From Lucinisca nassula (taxonomy: Eukaryota > Mollusca > Bivalvia > Lucinida > Lucinidae): a stretch of 64,000 nt of DNA. Of the stretch, positions 31,640 through 42,600 are shown in pieces. The stretch is from assembly GCA_963580285.1 (NCBI GenBank), contig OY757016.1, forward strand, positions 41,555,124 to 41,619,123, written 5' to 3'. A model generated the notes under the pieces. The model was not told the DNA's origin. It saw nothing but the letters and a program-made list of their open reading frames with translations, and did no database searches. Position 1 is the first letter of the stretch, and each line of letters starts with the position of its first letter. A program made the translations under genes and the position numbers.

Positions 31640-33245
31640 AGGTCCGAAACGGTTTTTAGGTTTATTTTACTGTTGTTCAGCGATGCCCAATGCTGATATC
31701 TGTCTTACGGACCACGGTATTTATGCGCGGCTTCGTTTGTAGCAAGAAAAACCTAAAACAAAAATAAAAAAAAAAAATAAAAATAAAAAAAACGGAACAT
31801 AGGAAATTAGATCCCAAAAGAAATGTGGCAGTCAACAACAAATCTACCTGTATTTTTACTTTGGCCGGGTCATTCTGCGAAAATACGTGCTTTTGACTGG
31901 TGTTCTTGGCGATACATTGTCAATTAGGATAATGCAGTCGAAAAGCGTCTATGCAACGTTTGTCACATCTCTTGCGAATAGGTAAAATCTTGAAATTTGG
32001 ATACAACGCACCTAGCTTCGTAATCGATTAACAACGCTGAGGCAGCGAACTAAATTTGAAAGTCCTGCATATGCAGATAGGACATATATCAAACAGAGAA
32101 TAAATAGAGATTATTCATTCTCCTAGTTGAAATATGGGATTTATAAACCAAGGGAGGTAAAACAATCCGATAAAGAAACGAGTGCGAAGAGGAGAAATGT
32201 ATAATCTGTATATTACATGCACTTCCATAGACTTTTAGGAGAGTTTGGATCTTGAATTTTGGATCTGAATGCCCGTTCAGTTGACTGTTTACAGCTCATG
32301 TAAACGGTTCAATCAGCGAAGCGTTACAGAATCTGGGTGGAAGAACAACTGGATGGGCGCCATTTTGAAGGCGCTTTCTACAGTTTTGAACAAAAATAGA
32401 AGAAACAAAGTGTTTCAGTGATAAAACAAGTAAAACGTTATATTAAATAAAGCAAAAGTTACATCCTAATCAATGGTCATATCCATGTTTTCTTTTGTTT
32501 CAGCGTTGCATCCGACTCAAACGTCACGCATTCTGAACGTCTGTTGATATTTCTTAGACGCCATTACATTGACGTCATGAATAACGTCGCCGTGATTGAA
32601 ACTTTCCCGCGTTTGAATAGAACAATTTCACTGCAAAGCGATATCTCGTATCTTGTACATAAAGTAGTTCCAGCTGAAGGGATTTATTTCCCCGGCTAAG
32701 AGGAAATATTTCTTCTTTGCAAAAAGGAAAATACCAAGTTTATGTCTGGTAGAAATCATAGTATTTCTCTGTAATGCATGTAATATATGTTATTATCACA
32801 TTTTAAGCAGTGATTTACTGAGATTTCTCAGTGTATTATCACTGAGTGAACTATTTCATTTCGAACGTTTTGACGTCAAAATTGCTAGGCGACGTGGCTG
32901 AGTCATTTGTAACAACACTGACAATAGTAGACGTTTGGCGGAAAATCTGAAAAAAATTATCGAAATCCAGACATCAATTTTCGCGTCCATTTGACGTTTT
33001 TGAATAAGACATGCAACATGAAGATAAAGTATGATTTTCTTGATAATACAATTCTACTTTCATGTTGCATTTGTATTTCAAGCACAGGATGTTTTTTTGC
33101 GTTGAAATGAAAACAAGAAGGCGACTAAACCACGTCTCCTGCAACCCATGCACTGACTGGAACTATTTTGGTTGGAAATCAGAAAATTCAAAGGTGAAAC
33201 ATGAGTGGAAATGCAATAGACCAGTATATATGTGTGCAGATACGT
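31640..33245. other. Intergenic DNA, no gene seen
   Basis: AT-rich sequence with A-rich runs near 31755-31790. A short inverted repeat occurs around 32805-32850 (CAGTGATTTACTGAG, CACTGAG). No coding or recognised repeat signal. Confidence 0.45.
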
Positions 33246-33249
33246 TTTA

Positions 33250-33278
33250 TAAGATATGACTTATTTATTTATTTATTT

Positions 33279-33309
<31 letters not shown>

Positions 33310-33330
33310 CATTTATTTATTTATTCGTTT
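33250..33330. repeat. (TTTA)n microsatellite
   Basis: About twenty TTTA repeats with a few variants. Confidence 0.85.
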
Positions 33331-33569
33331 CAACTTGCACCCATCAATATGTTTGATGAGTGTTCAAAACTGGCATGTATGTACGTTCGAAAGGAAAGTA
33401 TATGATTAACTTAATTGATTTTCACTGACAACGCCCATTTGAGCTGAAATTAATTTCAGAGGATTACAGGTCCATCATCACCAGATCAAAAAATCGAGCG
33501 GTAAGTTTAAAACTCCAACTGACTTATTTTGCTCATCTAGTCACAAATAAAAGTTGTACTCGTCTGTCA

Positions 33570-34384
33570 TTACGATAACAAATCCGTGTGATATAGTGCA
33601 TTTTTCATAACTCAAAAATGTAATTTTCTGCTGAAAATTTATGACATTTTTCTTATTTATACCTTACACATAGGTTTTGGGTGCTCGTTAGAACCGCCTC
33701 ATTGAGACGGTTCTAACGAGTAACCACAACCTATGCCTTTGAGCAGAAATAAGAAAAATAATGTATACCCCCGTAAACCCCAGTTTTCTCTATATAAAGT
33801 GGGGTTTAAAGGTGCATTATTGAGCAACCGGGTCTCAATTTTTTCTGGTTTTTATCTTCAATGCATACTCCTTTGTCATGTGTACACTTTCGGAGCCAAA
33901 TACAGCTTCAGAACTTTGTGAAAATGGTCGTTTTAATTCGTGTTTACCCTTCGCTCTGAACATGTGTTCGGAATTTCTGTTCTAAAAATAAATCTGTCAC
34001 TTTACACATACATGGCGACAGTATCGTCTCTGAGTGTCGTTGCTTATGGTATGGTATTCAGCGTCATATTTTTTTTTCCGATTCAGGCATGGCCTAAGCA
34101 AACAAGGCCAAAAATGAACGTCGCATAACGTCATATATGGGGATTCTATTTTTGTCACGAACTAAAAATAGATCTAACTAGCGTTCGAAACCTAGTTAGG
34201 GAATCCCTCTCAAACTCGTTTACCTGTCATCATAAATTGTTCGCATTTTTGCATAAAATTCATTCATTTGTATTGTTTTAAAGAAAAATACCGGCTATAT
34301 GTATTTTATTTTTGGAAGCATTTTTCTAGATAGCTCAATAATGCACCTTTAAAGGGGTGTTCATTTCACGGACTTGTTCACGTG
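33570..34384. mobile_element. Family B MITE split by a TTAA-flanked insertion
   Basis: Left part from CATTACGATAACAAATCC through GAACCGCCTCATTGAGAC to GTGGGGTTTAA at 33809. The right part resumes at AAAGGGGTGTTCATTTCACG (34350) and ends near TTCACGTGACG. Confidence 0.7.
33810..34348. mobile_element. 539-bp element with 16-bp TIRs and TTAA duplication
   Basis: Terminal inverted repeats AGGTGCATTATTGAGC and GCTCAATAATGCACCT, flanked by TTAA at 33806-33809 and 34349-34352. It lies inside a family B MITE whose sequence is continuous after its removal. TTAA duplication is typical of piggyBac-type transposition. There is no transposase, so it is non-autonomous. Confidence 0.8.
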
Positions 34385-34662
34385 ACGAAAAAATCGAGCG
34401 GTAAGTTTAAACCTACAACTGAAATATTTTGCTCATCAAGTCACTAATAAAAGTTGTACTCGTATATCATTACGAAACCAAATCCGTGTGACAAAATGCT
34501 TCTATGATATCTCCAAAACTATTATTTTTCTGATGAAAACTTGTGACATCTTTCTCATTTAGACTCGAGACATAGATTGTGGGTGCTCATTAGAATAGCC
34601 TAATTGAGGCGGTACTAACGAGTACCTACAACCTATGTCTTAGAGCAGAAATAAGAACAACA

Positions 34663-37080
34663 AGATGTGTTTGTGAAACACTGATGCCCCCGGACAGCGC
34701 ATGTTAAATATGAAAGCAGTATCACTAAGCAATCAAAAGGTATGGCCAATGTTCAAGTCTTAAAAAAGTAGGTCAAGGTCACAAGGTAAAAAATTATGGG
34801 ATTGTTGAAAAGGTCTTGTGACATAGTATGCACATGTGAAATATTAAAGCCCTATCACTTACCAATTGAAAGTTATGGCCAATGTTAAATTTAAAAACAA
34901 AAGGTCAAACATCAAGGTAACAAGGTAAAACTAGAGTGATGACAATGTTTCTCAAAAAATAGCCATAGTGACCTTGACCGCGAAAGTAGATCTTGCTCAA
35001 GATATTATCATAAGCATCTTTTGTGTGAAGTTATATTCAAATCTGTTAATAAATGTAAGCGGTAGAGCGATGACAAAGTTTTTCTAAAAATAGCCACAGT
35101 GACCTTGACATTGAGGTCATGACCTTGAAAGTCAAAGCAACTCAAGATGTCATCATAAGAAACATTTGTGTGAAGTTCTATTAAAATCCATCAATAAATG
35201 TAGGTGCTAGAGCGATGGCAAAGTTTTTAAAACAATAGCCACAGTGACCTTGACCTTGAAAGTCAAAATTGCTCGAGATATTGTCATAAGGAACATTTAT
35301 GTGAATTTATATTGAAATTGGTGAAAAAATGTAAGCGCTAGAGCAATGACAAAGTTTTTCTAAAAATAGCCACAGTGACCTTGACCTTGAAAGTCGAACT
35401 CGCTCGAGGTATTGTCATAAGGAACATTTGTGTGAAGTTATATTGAAATCAGTGAAGAAATGTAGTCACTAGAGCGATGACAAAGTTTTTTCTAAAAATA
35501 TCCACAGTGACCTTGACCTTGAAAGTCGAAATCGCTTGAGATATTGTCATAAGGAACATTTGTGTAAAGTTCTATTGAAATAGGTGAAGAAATGTAGTCG
35601 CTAGAGCGATGACAAAGTTTTTCTAAAAATAGCCACAGTGACCTTGACCTTGAAAGTCAAAATCGCTTGAGATATTGTCATAATGAACATTTGTGTGAAG
35701 TTATATTGAAATCGGTGAAGAAATGTAGTCGCTAGAGCGATGACAAAGTTTTTTCTAAAAATAGCCACAGTGACCTTGACTTTGAAAGTGGGACTCGCTA
35801 GAGATATTGTCATATGGAACATTTGTGTGAAGTTATATTGAAATTGGTGAAGAAATGTAGGCGCTAGAGCGATGACAAAGTTTTTCTAAAAATAGCCACA
35901 GTGACCTTGACCTTGAGGTCATGACCTTGAAAGTCGAACTCGCTCGAGATATTGTCATAAGGAACATTAGTGTGAAGTTATATTGAAATCAGTAAAGAAA
36001 TGTTGGCGCTAGAGCGATGACAAAGTTTTTCTAAAAAATAGCCACAGTGACCTTGACCTTGAGGGGGGGTCTGGATGGACAAAAATTATGGTACCACTAG
36101 AAAGGTCTTGTGACAAGGAGTGCACGTGTGAAAAATGAAAGCCCTTCTACTTACCAATCGAAAGTGATGGCCAATGTTAAAGTTTATAAAAGTAGGTCAA
36201 ACGTCAAGGTCAAGGTCACGAGGTCAAAAATTATGGTACCACTAGAAAGGTCTTGTGACATGGAGTGCACATGTGAAATATGAACGCCCTACCACTTACC
36301 AATCGAAAGTTATGGCCAATGTTAAAGTTTTTAAAAAGTAGGTCAAACATCACGGTCAAGGTCACAAGGTCAAAAATTATGATACCACTAGAAAGGTCTT
36401 GTGACAATGAATGCACATATGAAATATGAAAGCCCTATCACTTACCAATCGAACGTTATGGCCAATGTTAATGTTTTTAAAAAATTTGAAAAAAATAGGT
36501 CAAAGGTCAAGTTCAAGGTCACGAGATCAAAAATTATGGTACCACTGGAAAGGTCTTGTGATAAGGTATACACATGTGAAATATGAAAGCTCTATCTATT
36601 ACCATTCAAAAGTTATGCCCAATGTTAAGGTTTTTGTAGACAGACAAACAGACAAACGGACAAAATTTTGAAAAAAAATAGGTCAAAGGTCAAGTTCAAG
36701 GTCACGAGATCAAAAATTATGGTACCACTGGAAAGGTCTTGTGATAAGGTATACACATGTGAAATATGAAAGCTCTATCTATTACCATTCAAAAGTTATG
36801 CCCAATGTTAAGGTTTTTGTAGACAGACAAACAGACAAACGGACAAAATTTTGAAAAAAAAATAGGTCAAAGGTCAAGTTCAAGGTCACGAGATCAAAAA
36901 TTATGGTACCACTGGAAAGATCTTGTGATAAGGTATACACATGTGAAATATGAAAGCTCTATCTATTACCATTCAAAAGTTATGCCCAATGTTAAGGTTT
37001 TTGTAGACAGACAAACAGACAAACAGACAGACAGACCAAAAACTATATGCCCCCGAATCTCTTAGATTCCGGGGGCATAC
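34663..37080. mobile_element. Satellite-bearing insertion with GACCTTGACCTTGA repeats
   Basis: Starts near AAGATGTGTTTGTGAAACAC and ends in a hairpin, TGCCCCCGAATCT/AGATTCCGGGGGCA, at about 37049-37079. It contains three repeat types: ~150-bp units (34710-34930, 36070-36480), eight or nine ~130-bp units (34935-36065) and three ~183-bp units (36481-37030). No coding region. The 3' terminal hairpin recalls Helitron-like non-autonomous elements, but no CTRR end is evident. Confidence 0.65.
36481..37030. repeat. Three almost identical ~183-bp tandem units
   Basis: The AGGTCAAAGGTCAAGTTCAA word recurs at 36496, 36679 and 36863 with nearly unchanged sequence between. Each unit includes a GACAGACAAACAGAC tract. 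Confidence 0.85.
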
Positions 37081-37166
37081 AAATTTATACCCCTGTAAAC
37101 CCAAGTTTTCTCTATATAAAGTGGTGTTTAGAGGGGTGCTCACTACAAGAACTTGTTAACATGATG

Positions 37167-37570
37167 TGATAGCACCGTTAGATAAATTTGTGTGTGAAAA
37201 TGTCAAATGGCTTTCCCTCCTCGCAATTCGTTGAAAGTACTGACAGTGCTGATGGGACGATTGTTGGTGAGCTTTGGATAGCGTCAGGCAAATTTTGTAT
37301 GTGAGTGACAGTTTAAAATCACTCTAAAATATGTAGTTTAAATCGGGTGGAGACTCACGGGTGAGACATAATTGGCCGAAACTTACTAGTCTGGCGCAGA
37401 AATAGAAAAAATGGCAGCTAGATCACTCAGTCCATGCCTGATCAGACTCAAACCTCCTCTACTTGATGTGCAGACTTCCCCCTGTAACTGGTAACTGTCC
37501 TTTCATAATCAACAGGGAATGCATGTGATTATTTCAATTGTAGTTACTTGGCACGACACGGGATCTAGAC
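37167..37570. other. Intergenic DNA, no gene seen
   Basis: No coding or repeat signature recognised. Confidence 0.4.
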
Positions 37571-37574
37571 TCAG

Positions 37575-38021
37575 TTTCTTCTTTCTTATGAATGTTTGCA
37601 TTGCTCTTAAAGGAAATCATTTTTTATTTTTACATGTATTTGCCTTCACTGCAGCTGGTGTTGTGCCGTGTGGCGGCCGTAAAACGTCTCCCCGTACATC
37701 AACCATAGTGCAGTTATATTTTACTTTTGGTCCTTTGAGATCAGCGTGAATATTCTGAGAAATCAGAAATAAATTATTGGTTTATACTCATATTCTAGAC
37801 AGGTTTTTAATTATTTGGACCCCATTTTGATTTATATCAGTCTTTGAATCGACTGCCTATTCGAAATTCGCAAAATTGCAGTATGTTTTCTCTGGCTTTC
37901 GCTGGCGGATCATTATAGGGTCACTGATGAGGCTTTATTAGCCGAAACTACGTAGTATGACCCATCTTCTTTCTTATGAATGTTTTCATTGCTCTTAAAG
38001 GAGCTCATTTTTGATTTTTAT
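37575..38021 (+). mobile_element. Hammerhead-element composite: 3' fragment, Naiad-leader-like piece, full unit
   Basis: 37575-37636 repeats the 3' end of the 202-bp hammerhead unit. About 37660-37700 matches the Naiad copy 1 leader (GTGCCGTGTGGCGGC...TCTCCCCGTACAT). 37820-38021 is a complete 202-bp unit. The order, partial unit, spacer, full unit, resembles the tandem organisation of retrozymes or a pseudo-LTR pair. Confidence 0.6.
37918..37963 (+). ncRNA. Hammerhead ribozyme (type I, minimal stem III)
   Basis: Identical in all core and stem positions to the ribozyme at 6174-6219: GGGTCA, CTGATGA, GGCT/AGCC, GAAA, CTAC/GTAG, TA, TGACCC. The predicted cut is between 37957 and 37958. Confidence 0.85.
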
Positions 38022-38129
38022 TAGTATCAGTATTTTTAGAGTGGCATCGTTTTCCAGTTCCTTAACATTGTATCACGTGACTCTCAGTTTCCTATCCCAA
38101 AATAGACCACCTATATAGAATAACTTCGA

Positions 38130-38222
38130 GATTGAAACGTCCAGGGGCGAAACGTTCCGATTTTTAGACCGGTTCGGGGTGAAACGTCGTTTGGGCGAAA
38201 CGCCCGGTTACCGCGGTAGTCA
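38130..38222. repeat. GGCGAAACG-rich short repeat
   Basis: Four close occurrences of GNGAAACGTC/GGCGAAACG words within 90 bp. Probably a fragment of a dispersed repeat; no further assignment. Confidence 0.4.
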
Positions 38223-38552
38223 CGGGAATTACCCTCTGCGTGGCTTGTATTCATCCGCAACGGCATCGATGTTTTTCATTCAGAAGTCTTTTTCGCGGAG
38301 AAGTCCTGTGTATATCAAAAAGTAAACAAGACCACGTGTTTTTTTATGAAATAAATTGATAAAACATATAAGTTGTAATAGTTAGTTTAAGGAGTTAGTT
38401 TAATCGACAGTTTCATATCAAGATATGTGTAATTTGCATTTTTGAGGTGGTTCTGTCGAGCACTGCGACCTAAGTTTAGAGCGAAAATAAGAAATGAATT
38501 AAAACGTTGCATAATGAAATAACTGAGCTGGAGTTGCCGCGAAGAATGTACT

Positions 38553-38790
38553 ATGCATTACGATAGCACACCCGTGCGACAAAGTACATTTTTTCACATC
38601 ACCAAAATGGCTACTTTTCTGATGAAAATCCGTGATATTTTTTATTTCTACAGTAAACATAAGTTGTGGGGGCCCACAACCTATGTCTTGGAGCATAAAT
38701 AAGAAAAATAATGTAATAATGTAAACCCCCGTTTTCTCTATATAAAGTGGGGTATAGGGGGTCTTCATATCACGGACTAGTTCACGTGAT
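38553..38790. mobile_element. Family B MITE with collapsed hairpin
   Basis: Both ends intact (CATTACGATAGCACACCCG and ACTAGTTCACGTGATG). The central stem is reduced to GTTGTGGGGGCCCACAAC, so the whole GAACCGCCTC module is deleted. Confidence 0.7.
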
Positions 38791-39642
38791 GGTCACGCGG
38801 GTGCGTTATCCTAATTTGTCCTGGCACTAAAATGACGTTTTGCGATATATGCTTTACTTTCGCTCAAAGGTAGATTGTTGGGGCACTGTTTTGTCGCGTT
38901 TTCGGATCAGAATTGGTTTAAACATATTTTATTCGTATTCTACAAGTACAATACAAAGCAAATATGACTGAAATCATACAAAAAGGGATTCAGAAGAAAG
39001 TCAGAGACTTATTTGAATCTGTTTCCCTAAACATTTGCGATAATACCATTGAATTAAATCTATATAATTGTCGATGCAAAACAGTAACTATTGTAAGTAC
39101 AGAATTAGCGACTATGTTCAAAGCTATTTTGTAGCATTTTTACATACTAAAAATGGTTAAGGTGAAGGCAGCGTTGGAGGGAGGGGGGGGGTGCTCCACG
39201 GGGAATCCATCAGGGTAAAAAATAACAAAGAAAAAACAATACAGCTTCTGCCGCTCTCATGTAAAAGGTCTGAGACATTCAAATCAAAGGTGTTTTATCA
39301 AGTACCAATAAAACTATTTCTTCAAAGGCGGAACGTATAGGTTTGTCGTTCTGAAGGTTGGATATAACTTAGGTTAAGGTCGTATGGTTAACTTTGCGAG
39401 GTAGTTCTCTAAAAACAAAATAAGAGTAACAAACCAAAATATTTAGGTGTATTTATTGGAGAATTACCGGTTCGGGAGATTATCACAGAAAAGAGCCTGG
39501 TTAGACAAGTAAACTTGCCGTAGATTTAAAAAAGACATATTCTAGCCCCACACTCTGTTCTCGGACTAACATCAAAAAAGGAAAAAAAAAAAGAAGTGAA
39601 AGTGTGTCTAATACGGTAGGAAATGATACGTGCATTCATCGC
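38791..39642. other. Intergenic DNA and 3' flank of the non-LTR element
   Basis: No gene seen. The part next to 39642, including an A-rich tract near 39575-39595 on the plus strand, probably holds the 3' UTR of the minus-strand retrotransposon. Confidence 0.45.
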
Positions 39643-42600
39643 CTAATTATGGTTGGTTTGGAATCTTTTAGTTTTTAAAATAAAGTTATGGACAAGGAGG
39701 ACGATTTGTTTGTTCTCGTTGTAATTTAGTGTTTGGTCACCATAAAGTAGAGTATCGAGAGTTGGTTGACAAAACTGATAAACTGATCTTAACATTTCTT
39801 CTCTAAAGTTCGCATATCGTGGACAGTGAAGAAGAAAATGTTCGGTGTCTTCGACGAGACCACATACACATAAAGCACTTGGGACAATGTTTCTTGAGAA
39901 GAGGTGTTCGTTTAAGGAGCTGCATTTGGTTCTAAGCCGGCTGTGATAAATTTGTCCGAGACGTTTCCCTGCGTTGAAATGACGAGGCGTAGGGATTAAG
40001 TTAGTATTGAGTTGACGTTTAAGTGATGCTAAACTGGAGCTGTTTCTGATCTCCTCAGACAGAGAGTTCCAAGTTCTTATCGCACTTGGAAGAAAAGAAT
40101 TAAAGTAGAGCTGTGAGTGACTGTGAATAGTTTGAATGTTGGTAGAATTACGAAGGCTATACGAAACATTTTCTCCCACTGTAGCTGGTAAGAGTGAAGA
40201 TAGATATGCTGGAGAAATGCCATGATACATTTTGTAAAGCATAGCAATTTTATGTTTATTTCTTCGTGAGGCCAACGTGTCCCATCCAGTTTCAGAGTAA
40301 AGAAGATTTAGAGAAACCAGTCTGGTTGCCCCAGTAACTATACGTGCTGCCTCAATCTGTATTTTTTCAAGTTCATATGCTTCATACTGGGTGCAATTGT
40401 CCCATACCACGTCGGCATATTCTAGAAGAGGTCTAATGAACGAACAATAAATAGTCTGAAGTGATTTTCTATCAAGTAGAAATTTTAGTTTACGCATGAT
40501 ATTAATCCGATTCCATGCTTTTGATTTGATTTCGGCTAGGTGTTCATGCCACGTGCAATCACTAGAAAATATAAGGCCTAGGTGTTTATGAGTACTGACC
40601 TCAGATATTTCTTGAGTGTCCATGAAAATTGGTGGGTGGTAAGGTTTATTGATTTTACGAGAGAGCAAGAGAGATTCAGACTTTGTAGGGTTGAAGCTGA
40701 CTAGCCACTTTTTTGCCCATTGCTGTATCCTTTCTAGATCATCATTTAAGAGGTGAGCAGCTTCAACCGGGTTTTCAACAATTATGTAAAGACTCGTGTC
40801 GTCTGCAAACAGACGTATCGTGCAATGGATATCTTCAACAATATCATTAATGTATACTAAAAACAAGAGAGGACCAAGGATAGAGCCTTGTGGGACACCA
40901 GCTTTAATTGGTTGCCAACTGGACGTGGTCCCAGGAAGAACGACTCTTTGTAATCTATCGCTTAAGTAACTGTTAAACCATGAGAGAAGAGAACCAGTTA
41001 TGCCAACGCTATTCAACTTGTGAAGAAGTCCTTTATGCCATACACGATCGAAGGCTTTGCTTACATCACAAAAGACGGCTCTTACTTCTTTGCCTACGTC
41101 AAGAGCTTTGCAGAAAGAGTTGTATATATCAATAAGTTGGTTAACAGTAGAATCGCCTGGTACAAAACCAGATTGAAGTGATGTGATAACTCCGTTGTCC
41201 CGAAAAAAGTTGAAAATATATTTATGAACAAGTTTCTCAAGAACTTTTCCCACTGCACTTAAGAGAGATATAGGGCGGTAGTTAGCTGGGTCAGAAGGTT
41301 CGTTTTTCTTGTGAATTGGAGTGATGTTCGCTAGTTTCCATGACTCAGGAAATTGGCCTGATAATAGCGAAAAGTTGAAGAGATCACAAAGAGGGATAGA
41401 AATTGAATTAGATAGTTCTTTCAGGAGTCTGTTGTTAATCGCATCGGGTCCTGCAGCTTTGCCAGTCTGAAGGGACTTCAGACAGGTTTCAACTTCCGAC
41501 GGTGACAGGTGAACAGAATGGAGGGTTTCATTTTGAATGTTATTTGGATTGCTTTCAGGCAAGTGTGCATTAGTTTCGTCTATAATAGTTTGTGAGGAGA
41601 AGAAAGTATTTAACACTTCCGCTTTGTCCATTTCGTCAGAATATATATTTCCTTGTGTGTTTAAGGGAGGGATATTGCTTGTTCGTGTTGGTTTTATTAC
41701 ATGTTTAAGTGTTTTCCACCAGTCTTTTGGACCTAGTGAACCATTGTTTAGTTTATCAGCCAGTTTTTCATTCATTTTTTGTTTTGAATTTCTTATTTCG
41801 TTATTAACGTTATTGCGAATTTGTTTATAGGCTTCAAAATTAGTGATGGATTGTGTTTTCTTGTATCTGCTGTAGTAACGTTTCCTTTTCCGAATGAGTC
41901 TTTTTATATTAGTTGTCAACCAATTTGGATCGGATGGTCTTACACTTACTATTTTATTAGGAATATACTTAGACGAACATTGGGTTAGGTGATCAGTTAA
42001 ATTTTTAACATATTTGTTGATGTTTGGGTCTTTAAAATTATCCCAATTTGTATTTCGCATGACGTCAGAGAGCGACTGATAGTCACCTTGATCAAATAGC
42101 CAAATATGTCTTTTGAATACATGAGTTTTTTGTTTATCAAAGTTGAGGACACAGAATACAGGACAGTGATAGCGAATGTTTTGGTTAAGGAAAGGTTCTC
42201 CCACCCCACAGATTAAGATGTCTTTGCTGTTGTTAGACAAAATAAGGTCAATAGTGGATTGTGAAGTTTCCGTAAAATGAGTGTAGCCAGTGATTAGTTG
42301 GTCCAGACCGTTTTCTTGACAGAGATCAGAAATTTTCCTACTACTTCTGTTGTCAGCCATGTCTATATTAAAATCTCCCATAACCAGTAATTCATGGGGG
42401 TTTGTGTCTGTGGCTAGCCCTATAGAATCCTCGATTGCCTGAAATGTTGCATGTGATGAGTTTGGTGGTCTATAGAAAGTTCCAATTAATAATTTTCTAT
42501 TATTAATACAAATTTCTACCCAGACACATTCTAAGTCAAGGAATTCAAGATCTTGTCTGCGTTTGGAAAATAAATTATCGCGTACATAGACGCATACACC

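Larger units (their letters stand above)
34468..37166. mobile_element. Family B MITE interrupted by a 2.4-kb satellite-bearing insertion
   Basis: Left half 34468-34662 (CATTACGAAACCAAATCC, hairpin partly mutated). The right half is at about 37081-37166 (TATACCCCTGTAAACCC to TTGTTAACATGATG). Confidence 0.65.

Noticed and set aside
34468..37166. Two independent MITEs at the two ends of the satellite block
   Set aside because: The two flanks are complementary halves of one family B copy in the same orientation, so a single MITE split by an insertion is simpler.
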